Shown here one piece after another: positions 1 to 6,095 of a stretch of DNA of 44,684 nucleotides; position 1 is the stretch's first letter, and each line of letters begins with the position of its first letter. Both the position numbers and the translations under genes were made by a program. The notes beneath the pieces were generated by a model. The model saw nothing but the letters and a program-made list of their open reading frames with translations, made no database searches and was not told the origin of the DNA. The DNA is from Bacteroidales bacterium (GTDB lineage Bacteria; Bacteroidota; Bacteroidia; Bacteroidales; UBA932): NCBI GenBank assembly GCA_017938925.1, contig JAGBAO010000007.1:1-44684 (forward strand), given 5' to 3'.

Positions 1-150
1 CTCGTCACGGGCTCTCTTCTCGGCGGAATCAATTATGTTGTAGTAGTCGCTCATGTTTTTAAGGGAATTTTCGTATTCTTCCATTTCTTCCGGCGTAAAA
101 TTACCTATTTCCGCCAAAATAAACAAGCGTCTGAACTCCGGCAAAGTTCC
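1..150 (-). pseudogene. Rpn/PD-(D/E)XK nuclease family protein, C-terminal fragment, broken and running off the left edge
   Basis: Read on the minus strand, this stretch encodes a C-terminal segment with the pattern LFILAEIGNFTPEEMEEYE followed by SLKNMSDYYNIIDSAEKRA. That pattern is typical of the region after the nuclease core in Bacteroidota Rpn-family proteins, often annotated as PD-(D/E)XK nuclease family transposase. The open frame stops a few codons upstream at an in-frame TAA inside the 123-bp repeat that begins at 141. The N-terminal part and nuclease core are therefore missing here. The simplest reading is a Rpn gene cut by arrival of the repeat unit. It differs from the intact Rpn gene at 1437-2396, so it is not a simple duplicate. 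The rest of the gene lies outside the window. Confidence 0.6.
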
Positions 151-263
151 GAAGGATTAGCCGTGTACCGAAAATGTATGCGGTTATTTTGCAGAATCTG
201 GCTCAGAGGCGGCCGAGAGGCTGAATCAGGAGCGGATAGTCATGAAAAAACGTTACGTTTTGC
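141..263. repeat. 123-bp direct repeat, copy 1 (left of the ORF6N gene)
   Basis: This block aligns without gaps to 884-1006 at an offset of 743 bp, with about six mismatches in 123 positions. It starts GCAAAG and ends TTTTGC, so the ends form a very short inverted repeat. It includes a perfect 15-bp palindrome, AAAACGT-T-ACGTTTT, near its right end. It ends exactly at the stop codon of the ORF6N gene and interrupts the Rpn fragment on its other side. Confidence 0.9.
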
Positions 264-857
264 CTATTGGTCATTGCTTCGTATGACTTTGTGCTTGATT
301 TTCACGACTGCGAAATTCAATTCTATCTCCGTTTCTGTAGAATTCGTGCTGAGGTTTCTTCCTACCATTTCCGAAAGAATCTCACCTGTGCGCTGTAGTA
401 GACTTTTTTGCTGGATACCTCCATCCTGTACATCTTGCAGTGCTTCCATTGTCCGAGCCAGCTCGCGAGTCTGAGCAAAAGTATCAACTATCGCTAATGT
501 AGTGGTTACTGCACGATGGCTTTTTAAAATGGTCGCCAGCATATATAGCCCTCTCTCCGTGAACGCAGTAGGAGCAACTTTACTGAATTTAAGATTTCTA
601 AGGTGGTCAAAATTTTTGACCACCTCAGCTTTCTCTCTCTGGTCAAGCCTGAAAATATATCCTGCCGGAAATTTGTCAGGATTGTTACGTACTGCCTGGT
701 TGACCTCTTTAGTCTGTACTCCATATAATGTCGCTACGTCGCAGTCAATCAACACCGGCTGCTGTCGTAAGACTATCATCAGTTCTTCTACATCATTAGT
801 TGTCACACAAGCAATGTGCTCCATCTTCTCTGTTTCAGTGCGTTTGTCAAGATTCAT
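264..857 (-). CDS. ORF6N domain-containing DNA-binding protein
   Basis: The product is 197 aa. Residues about 18-105 match the ORF6N domain: an N-terminal strand, then QPVLIDCDVATLYGVQTKEVNQAVRNN, then PAGYIFRL and a conserved FTERGLYMLATIL segment. ORF6N domains are found in phage and mobile-element proteins and are thought to bind DNA. They are common in Bacteroidota islands. The C-terminal half (about 110-197) is helical, with no recognised domain. The start at 857 fits the family, because the frame begins only about 20 residues before the domain. The gene sits between two 123-bp direct repeats and its stop abuts the left copy exactly, so gene plus one repeat forms a 743-bp unit. Function beyond DNA binding is unknown; a regulator or a decayed prophage gene are both possible. 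Confidence 0.85.
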   Translation of the reverse strand: MNLDKRTETEKMEHIACVTTNDVEELMIVLRQQPVLIDCDVATLYGVQTKEVNQAVRNNPDKFPAGYIFRLDQREKAEVVKNFDHLRNLKFSKVAPTAFTERGLYMLATILKSHRAVTTTLAIVDTFAQTRELARTMEALQDVQDGGIQQKSLLQRTGEILSEMVGRNLSTNSTETEIELNFAVVKIKHKVIRSNDQ

Positions 858-883
858 GTCATATCAACAATTTGTTACATGAT

Positions 884-1006
884 GCAAAGGTCCGAAGGAT
901 TAGCCGTGTACCGAAAATGTATACGGTTATTTTGCGGAATCGGGCTCAGAGGCGGACGTGAGGCTGAATCAGGAGCGGATAGTCATGAAAAAACGTTACG
1001 TTTTGC
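884..1006. repeat. 123-bp direct repeat, copy 2 (right of the ORF6N gene)
   Basis: Second copy of the block at 141-263, in the same orientation and about 95% identical. It lies just upstream of the ORF6N start on the minus strand. Its first bases, read on the minus strand, give ACCTTTG, which resembles a Bacteroidota -7 box, so the repeat edge may contribute the promoter of the ORF6N gene. Only 41 bp separate it from the unrelated 347-bp repeat beginning at 1048. Confidence 0.9.
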
Positions 1007-1066
1007 GTGATCTGGATAGGCCGTCGTGCTTTTTTTGCGTGTGAAAAGAAGTCAGCGATAATCGTC

Positions 1067-1167
1067 GCAGAAAAAACGTCGTATTTTTCTGCAACGAGGG
1101 CCACAAATGGTCAAATTTCGTTACAAACGGCAATCGACGCAGAAAAACTGGCTGATTTTTCTGCGTC
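1067..1167. repeat. Paired stem-loops with shared arms inside repeat copy A
   Basis: Two inverted repeats lie 69 bp apart. The first pairs GCAGAAAAA (1067-1075) with TTTTTCTGC (1084-1092). The second pairs GACGCAGAAAAA (1136-1147) with TTTTTCTGCGTC (1156-1167). Both loops are 8 nt. The same pair occurs in copy B at 2818-2843 and 2887-2918. The architecture resembles REP/BIME-type palindromes, although no RAYT transposase is visible in the window. Confidence 0.75.
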
Positions 1168-1359
1168 GCCAGCACGACAGGACACAAGGTGATGCTCAGG
1201 GCTTCTCGCCACTATTTTTCTAAAGCACAGATCAACAAGAATCCATACGGATGGTGCGTCGCACTTTGATGACGGCAAAACGGCAGACCTGCGGACGGTG
1301 GAGAAGGTCTTCTAGCACAACTCGCTGTTATGCAGAGGTTTAGATATTTGCTACACCTC

Positions 1360-1394
1360 AAAAAAGTGGGGAACCTCCGGCCTGGAGATTCCCC
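1360..1394 (-). terminator. Rho-independent terminator after the Rpn gene (repeat copy A edge)
   Basis: On the minus strand the stem is GGGGAATCTCC paired with GGAGGTTCCCC (one G-U pair), with loop AGGCC, followed by AC and six T. It lies 43 bp after the stop of the Rpn gene at 1437. It is part of the 347-bp repeat. Confidence 0.75.
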
Positions 1395-1436
1395 GTCATA
1401 TCACATCCATAAGGAACTTGTCTGGAAGGGTTCGTG

Positions 1437-2396
1437 TCATGAATCCAAATCCTGCTCAGAAAGTCCTACCAACGATGCCGCTTCGGCTTTAGACATTCCC
1501 GTCGCAATAAGTTTTGCAGCAACCTCCACGGCTTTGGAAAACCTTCCTTCAGCTCGTCCTTCAGCTCGTCCTTCGGCTCGTCCTTCAGCCAGTCCTTCAG
1601 CCAGTCCCATAGCAAGCCCGGTAGCGTGCCCTTCTGCCTTGGCTGTCTCTGTCGCGTACCTTATCTGATTCCTGAGATCCCTTTCTGTTGTCATCTTTTC
1701 TAAAACTTTATTTCGTGTATCTTCATCCATTTTCAACATCTCTGCCACCATGAAGATCTTCGTAAAGACCTCATGACTGAGAGCTTCTGGCCTTTCATCC
1801 AAGTCTGGCATGTTCTTGAGGCAGAAATACATGCCTTCAAGAATGTTGCCATCCAGTTCTGCGATGGTCTTTCTGAACTTCGGCAACTCAATAAAGATGA
1901 ATGTCACCCTGTCTGTAAGAAGCTTGTGTGAATCTTCCTCATATAGTCTATAAACCGTCTTGACAACATCCGGTCTATCCGTGTTGACATCCATCCTGAA
2001 ATTCAGGATATTGACCACATACACCGGAAGAAAGTCATAATATTCCGCACCAGACTCCACCTGCCTCTGCACTTGAAAGGTCGAATAGTAAATCGCCCTC
2101 TCCGGATAGAACGGTTGCTTCCTGCGCTGCACCTCCACGATAATCCTCGACCCGTCATCCGTCTTGCAGAACATGTCATAGACCGTTCCCTTCAAGTCTC
2201 TCTCAACTGGGTGCATCTCCTTGTCAATGAACTCCAAATCGGTAATCCTCCTATCCGGAATCACCTGATTAAGAAACTCTATCATAACATCCTTGGTGGA
2301 CTCCCGTCCGAAAACCAGCTTGAACACATCATCGTCAAGCAGGTCAGCATACTTAAAATCGTACTGCATAAATGAATCTGTTTTAAAATTACGCAT
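1437..2396 (-). CDS. Rpn family recombination-promoting nuclease / PD-(D/E)XK nuclease family transposase
   Basis: The product is about 319 aa from the ATG at 2396; a second start at 2369 is possible. A 350-aa reading from 2489 adds residues that do not look conserved. The N-terminal half carries the family pattern: FKLVFG near the start, then IEFLNQVI, then a nuclease core with GTVYDMFC and IIVEVQRRKQPFYPERAIYY. IIVEVQ is the ExQ variant of the PD-(D/E)XK motif. Known Rpn proteins are DNA endonucleases that stimulate RecA-independent recombination. Near the C-terminus are tandem AEGL/AEGR tetrapeptides (about residues 262-282) encoded by 12-bp repeats, then a helix-turn-helix-like MSKAEAASLVGLS segment, as in many family members. 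The gene is flanked by 347-bp direct repeats and is more AT-rich than the chromosomal genes to its right, which suggests horizontal mobility. Confidence 0.85.
   Translation of the reverse strand: MRNFKTDSFMQYDFKYADLLDDDVFKLVFGRESTKDVMIEFLNQVIPDRRITDLEFIDKEMHPVERDLKGTVYDMFCKTDDGSRIIVEVQRRKQPFYPERAIYYSTFQVQRQVESGAEYYDFLPVYVVNILNFRMDVNTDRPDVVKTVYRLYEEDSHKLLTDRVTFIFIELPKFRKTIAELDGNILEGMYFCLKNMPDLDERPEALSHEVFTKIFMVAEMLKMDEDTRNKVLEKMTTERDLRNQIRYATETAKAEGHATGLAMGLAEGLAEGRAEGRAEGRAEGRFSKAVEVAAKLIATGMSKAEAASLVGLSEQDLDS
1549..1614 (-). repeat. 12-bp tandem repeats encoding AEGR/AEGL in the Rpn protein
   Basis: The plus strand reads successive CCTTCAGCTCGT-type 12-mers that degenerate to CCTTCAGCCAGT. 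On the coding strand they give alternating AEGR and AEGL/AMGL tetrapeptides. Twelve-base units keep the frame, so slippage would change linker length without breaking the protein. Confidence 0.8.
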
Positions 2397-2460
2397 GGGC
2401 CCATTAAGGCCAAAAACATTTATGCTGCTCTCTCCCCATACTGACCCCGCAAAAATGGAA

Positions 2461-2499
2461 AAAAATCTGCACGAACACAACACCGTCATGCAGATTTTT
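2461..2499. terminator. Bidirectional terminator between the lipoprotein fragment and the Rpn gene
   Basis: Perfect 11-bp arms AAAAATCTGCA (2461-2471) and TGCAGATTTTT (2489-2499) surround a 17-nt loop, with T-rich sequence on both sides. On the minus strand it follows the end of the broken gene at 2586 and precedes the Rpn start at 2396. Confidence 0.7.
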
Positions 2500-2585
2500 C
2501 TTTTTCTTAGTCAAAATTTTTCTCTTTTTTATTCAACAATACCACCAAGGCAGTTTGTCAGGTAGAGCGACGCACTTTGGGGTTC

Positions 2586-2798
2586 TTACAAATTCGGATT
2601 AACCGCTGAGTAGCTTGAGACATTGACCCAACCGCCAATAGAGAATGCTGGTGCTGTAAAAGTATTACCTTCGAGAGTCAACACAACATCTGTGTCAAGC
2701 GGGCCTGCATGATTGTTGCCAGAACCAATTGGCGTACCTGCTGGAACGACAATCTTATTATTTTCAAAAGTTGCTGTCACTACAGTTCCTGCAACCAG
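2586..2798 (-). pseudogene. C-terminal fragment of an unidentified, probably exported protein, cut at the 347-bp repeat
   Basis: About 70 codons read LVAGTVVTATFENNKIVV and PAGTPIGSGNN, ending WVNVSSYSAVNPNL and a TAA stop. Alternating hydrophobic and polar residues with many Gly, Thr and Asn look like a beta-rich surface protein, but I do not recognise the family. The frame enters the 347-bp repeat at 2799 and reaches an ATG at 2855, but those codons are repeat sequence also present at 1048-1394 without this gene. The real N-terminus is therefore missing. It appears to be the remnant of a gene cut when the repeat arrived. Confidence 0.55.
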
Positions 2799-3145
2799 GA
2801 AGTCCGCGATAATCGTCGCAGAAAAAACGTCGTATTTTTCTGCAACGAGGGCCACAAATGGTCAAATTTCGTTACAAACAGCAATCGACGCAGAAAAAAT
2901 GGCTGATTTTTCTGCGTCGCCAGCACGACAGGGCACAAGGTGATGCTCAGGGCTCCTCGCCACTATTTTTCTAAAGCACAGATCAACAAGAATCCATACG
3001 GATGGTCCGTCGCACTTTGACGACGGCAAAACGGCAGACCTGCGAACGGTGGAGCAGGGTTTCTAGCACAACTCGCTGTTATGCAAAGGTTTAGACATTT
3101 GCTACACCTCAAAAAAGTGGGGAACCTCCGGTCTGGAGATTCCCC
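2799..3145. repeat. 347-bp direct repeat, copy B (between the Rpn unit and the Sus-like operon)
   Basis: Second copy of 1048-1394, same orientation, no net indels. Its left edge truncates the fragment at 2586-2798. Its right edge forms the terminator hairpin just after the last gene of the nine-gene operon. Internal stem-loops are at 2818-2843 and 2887-2918. Confidence 0.92.
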
Positions 3146-3147
3146 AC
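3111..3147 (-). terminator. Rho-independent terminator of the Sus-like operon (repeat copy B edge)
   Basis: On the minus strand GTGGGGAATCTCC pairs with GGAGGTTCCCCAC (13 bp, one G-U), with loop AGACC, followed by six T. It begins 38 bp after the stop codon at 3186, making it the likely 3' end of the operon transcript. It is longer by 2 bp than the matching hairpin in copy A. Confidence 0.8.
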
Positions 3148-3185
3148 GATATTTGAAATTAAGACTTTTATGCCATTGACTTCGA

Positions 3186-5612
3186 CTATATATTACGGTT
3201 CGTCGCAGTAATATTCTTAACTATCTTATTCTCATAATCCTGATATGTGCCAGTGAATGTCAAAGTCTTTGCATCCGCATCATATATGAATGTAAGAGTC
3301 GCACCATTTTTCCCTCCTGTAAGTGTAGTACCATCAAATGTAACGGACAATCCATAATTGGCTCCAGCAATCGATTCAATGACGTAGCTACCCGCAGAGC
3401 CAGAAATTATCATTACTCCTGTAGTTGGAACTGGTGCTGACATGCCGTAGATATCACCCAACTCACAGGTAACATCCCATGTACCTGCAATAAGTTCCTC
3501 TGACGGTTCCTCTGTTCCAGCCTGCTTCGTCGCATTAATATTCTTAACTATCTTATTCTCATAATCCTGATATGTGCCAGTGAATGTCAAAGTCTTTGCA
3601 TCCGCATCATATACGAATGTAAGAGTCGCACCATTTTTCTCTCCTGTAAGTTTAGTACCATCAAATGTAACGGACAATCCATAATTGACTCCAGCAATCG
3701 ATTCAATGACGTAGCTACCCGCAGAGCCAGAAATTATCATTACTCCTGTAGTTGGAACTGGTTCTGACATGCCGTAGACATCACCCAACTCACAGGTAAC
3801 ATCCCATGTACCTGCAATAGGATCATCTCCTCCAGCAGGAGCATCAACCTTGACTACAGCCTTGTAGTCCACAAGATATACATCTCTTTGAGTAGAATAA
3901 CTGCGAGTTTGGAGCGGTTCTGGAATAGAGAATTCCTTTTTGCTTGCGTCGTATGCTACTTCGAAATCCTTTGCAAAACCATAGCTCAGCACAGAACCGG
4001 CACGATGAACTGTGAGAATTCCTCCTTCAATATCTGCATAATACTCTCCGCCCTTATTTTGGACAGGCTGATTGTTAGCATCGAAATAACTATCCGCCAT
4101 GAACATATTGCTGATCTTGTAGGCTCCCTTTGAGAAGTCGTTGCTGAGAGCTATTGTGAAGACACCTTTCTTCGATACGGCATCAGTTCCTGACGAAGAA
4201 TTGGACACTCCGAACGATTCCGCCCACTCAATAACCTCACCCTCCTCATCATAGATCAGCGAAGGGTCATAGTTCTTCTGCTCCACTGTGAATTCAGCGA
4301 ATACGGTCTCCACTCCCTTCTTCTTGATGGTGAGAGTTGTCTTCCTATGAGCTCCGGAGTTGTTTGCAGCTGCCTTGAGGATAAGATTTTCGTATGAAAC
4401 AGCCTTTGTTCTCGGTTCGGATGTAACATCCAGCCAGTCTTTACCATTGTCACTGAGTATGATCTCATATTCAACGCCTGTTGTCAAAGGTATCGTGACC
4501 GTATTTTCCTCTACCGGTGAAAAATGAAGGACAGTCTCCACTTCCTGATCAATAGAGAAATCCTGTCCCTTGAGTTTCAGGGATTTCGCCTTGAGATCTC
4601 CGGTTTTGTTGTTGAGAGCATAGATGTCAGCATATCCTTCGCCGGATGGAAGTTCGAGTTCCACATATCCCTTCGTTGCTGACTCTGGATCTGGCACCAC
4701 CTTGACTCCTGTTGCATTGGTAGAAAGTACCCTTACGATAACCTCGTCACCTGCAGAAACTCCTGAAACCGTGTAGCTGAACTTCTTCACATCAGTTGTC
4801 ACGCCTTCTGCTGATGCTGCGTCGAACACGATGTCGAACGCACCCATCGGAATTTCATAGACGACTTTATCTTCGCCCTCTTTTTCCGGAAGAAGGGTGA
4901 TGATGAGCTTGGTGCCGTCCTCGCTGAGCTCTACACTTTCGAAGAACGCATCTCCGTCAAGACCTGCAGGTCCCTGAGCCGGGATGGCATTGCCCTCTGC
5001 GTCCACCAGTACGTCACCATTGACGTTCCAAACCCAGATATCGCCATGACTGGTTGACTTATACATCTTGATCACCGGCTCCTTTCCATCAATACCATTG
5101 GCCCTGACCTTGTTGCCTTCAGCATCAAGGAGCCACTCGCCGTTGACTGTCCAATAGTAATAGCCGTCTGTCTCATCAAGCGTGAGTGCCACCTGAGGTG
5201 TCTCTCCGTCCTCTGCACTTGCCTTGATCTTGTTGCCATCGGCATCAAGAAGCCACTCGCCGTTGAGAGTCCAATAGAGGACACCGTCCTCATCTTCCTT
5301 GGCTCCGACTACAGAAGAAGCTCCGTTCTTTATGACTGCCTTTGTGCCGTCTGAGAACACGAGTTCATATCCGTCAGGGAGCTGGTTGAGCTGAGACACG
5401 GAAAGTTTGGCATCGACTGCCGCCTTGAGTGCCGCAAGATCGCTTTTCAGCTGTGTCAGGTCTGTCTTGATCTGGTCCACTTCATTCTGAACAGCCTCAA
5501 GTTTCTCGTTGAGAGCTGAATCATCGTAACATGAAGTGAGCATAGGTGCAGCCATTGCCACAAGGACAAGAGCCGCTCCACAGAATCTCTTGAAGAAATT
5601 AAGTGTTTTCAT
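3186..5612 (-). CDS. DUF4988/BACON domain surface lipoprotein with duplicated C-terminal domain
   Basis: The product is 808 aa with a lipoprotein signal ending LTSC at about residue 28, then YDDSALN, an acidic stretch that suits surface export. Residues about 28-75 form a coiled coil of the DUF4988 (PL29 N-terminal) type. Three repeats of the form W-x-(L/V)-NGEWLLDAxGN follow to about residue 220. A BACON-like beta-sandwich lies near 365-450 (VTSEPRT to FTVEQKN). The C-terminus has two nearly identical domains of about 98 aa, each starting IAGTWDVTCELGD and ending TGTYQDYENKIVKNI, which look like lipocalin-like beta-barrels. No catalytic lyase domain is visible, so a binding role is more likely than an enzyme. 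It is the last gene of the nine-gene operon and lies 23 bp after the small lipoprotein gene. Ligand unknown. Confidence 0.8.
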   Translation of the reverse strand: MKTLNFFKRFCGAALVLVAMAAPMLTSCYDDSALNEKLEAVQNEVDQIKTDLTQLKSDLAALKAAVDAKLSVSQLNQLPDGYELVFSDGTKAVIKNGASSVVGAKEDEDGVLYWTLNGEWLLDADGNKIKASAEDGETPQVALTLDETDGYYYWTVNGEWLLDAEGNKVRANGIDGKEPVIKMYKSTSHGDIWVWNVNGDVLVDAEGNAIPAQGPAGLDGDAFFESVELSEDGTKLIITLLPEKEGEDKVVYEIPMGAFDIVFDAASAEGVTTDVKKFSYTVSGVSAGDEVIVRVLSTNATGVKVVPDPESATKGYVELELPSGEGYADIYALNNKTGDLKAKSLKLKGQDFSIDQEVETVLHFSPVEENTVTIPLTTGVEYEIILSDNGKDWLDVTSEPRTKAVSYENLILKAAANNSGAHRKTTLTIKKKGVETVFAEFTVEQKNYDPSLIYDEEGEVIEWAESFGVSNSSSGTDAVSKKGVFTIALSNDFSKGAYKISNMFMADSYFDANNQPVQNKGGEYYADIEGGILTVHRAGSVLSYGFAKDFEVAYDASKKEFSIPEPLQTRSYSTQRDVYLVDYKAVVKVDAPAGGDDPIAGTWDVTCELGDVYGMSEPVPTTGVMIISGSAGSYVIESIAGVNYGLSVTFDGTKLTGEKNGATLTFVYDADAKTLTFTGTYQDYENKIVKNINATKQAGTEEPSEELIAGTWDVTCELGDIYGMSAPVPTTGVMIISGSAGSYVIESIAGANYGLSVTFDGTTLTGGKNGATLTFIYDADAKTLTFTGTYQDYENKIVKNITATNRNI
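3201..3819 (-). repeat. 327-bp in-frame tandem duplication in the lipoprotein gene
   Basis: Blocks 3201-3492 and 3528-3819 align at an offset of 327 bp (109 codons) with few differences. Each encodes one C-terminal domain. The separating linker holds EEPSEEL-type residues. High nucleotide identity, including silent positions, points to a recent duplication or gene conversion. Confidence 0.9.
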
Positions 5613-5635
5613 GATAATCAGTATTAGTTGTTAAA

Positions 5636-6082
5636 TTATAGATGTCTTTCTACAGATTCTGATTTTGTCAGAGGGAGTGCCTTTGCCACGACCTCGGCAG
5701 GAACCGCCTCACGGGTGTATGTCACGCTGTAAGACTCCTGCTCCACTGCTGTCATGACAAGCGATCCGGAGCCGGCCTTGACCTTGTATGAATACTTCCA
5801 GGGATATCTGTCTGAATACACTCCCGAAAGGATGTCACTTTCTGCATCAAGCGTATATTCTCCGGTGCTGAACCAATATGGGCCTTCCCCTATCTTCTGA
5901 TACATCCCGAAGGTGCCGTCAGCAGCGAAGGAAATCCAGATATCTTCCTTGACTCCGCTTTCCTCGGCTGAATAGTGCCAGTCTCCGACGATGTCGTCCA
6001 TAAGACGGCCTGCCTCCTTCTGGCAGGATGCTGTCAGAATCAGTGCTGCAACTGCTGCAAATATATATACTATTTTTTTCAT
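5636..6082 (-). CDS. Small lipoprotein, lipocalin-like, unknown function
   Basis: The product is 148 aa from the ATG at 6082, where MKKIVYIFAAVAALILTASC gives a lipoprotein signal with cysteine 20. The frame is open further upstream, but those codons overlap the protease gene and lack a signal, so 6082 is preferred. The mature part opens VGDWHYSAEESG and alternates short strands (FAADGTFGMYQKI, GEYTLDAESDILSG). This pattern is seen in small lipocalin-like Bacteroidota lipoproteins that often sit beside Sus-like genes. It lies 13 bp after the protease stop and 23 bp before the next gene. A role as accessory, inhibitor or binding protein for the protease is only a guess. Confidence 0.72.
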   Translation of the reverse strand: MKKIVYIFAAVAALILTASCQKEAGRLMDDIVGDWHYSAEESGVKEDIWISFAADGTFGMYQKIGEGPYWFSTGEYTLDAESDILSGVYSDRYPWKYSYKVKAGSGSLVMTAVEQESYSVTYTREAVPAEVVAKALPLTKSESVERHL

Positions 6083-6095
6083 ATTCTTACTTTTT

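Larger units (their letters stand above)
1048..1394. repeat. 347-bp direct repeat, copy A (left of the Rpn gene)
   Basis: It aligns gap-free with 2799-3145 at an offset of 1751 bp, with only scattered substitutions. The unit contains two stem-loops with the same arms, GCAGAAAAA and TTTTTCTGC around 8-nt loops, at 1067-1092 and 1136-1167. It ends in a terminator hairpin at 1368-1394. Both copies share stop codons in most frames, so no protein is credible. Copies A and B flank the intact Rpn nuclease gene, giving a repeat-gene-repeat layout. Confidence 0.92.

Noticed and set aside
1007-1192. Small open frames inside the 347-bp repeat
   Set aside because: The frames follow the inverted repeats, differ between copies at stops and starts, and show no protein-like conservation.
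1048-3145. CRISPR array suggested by repeated blocks
   Set aside because: Only two long (347-bp) copies separated by genes; no short repeats with regular spacers and no cas genes.
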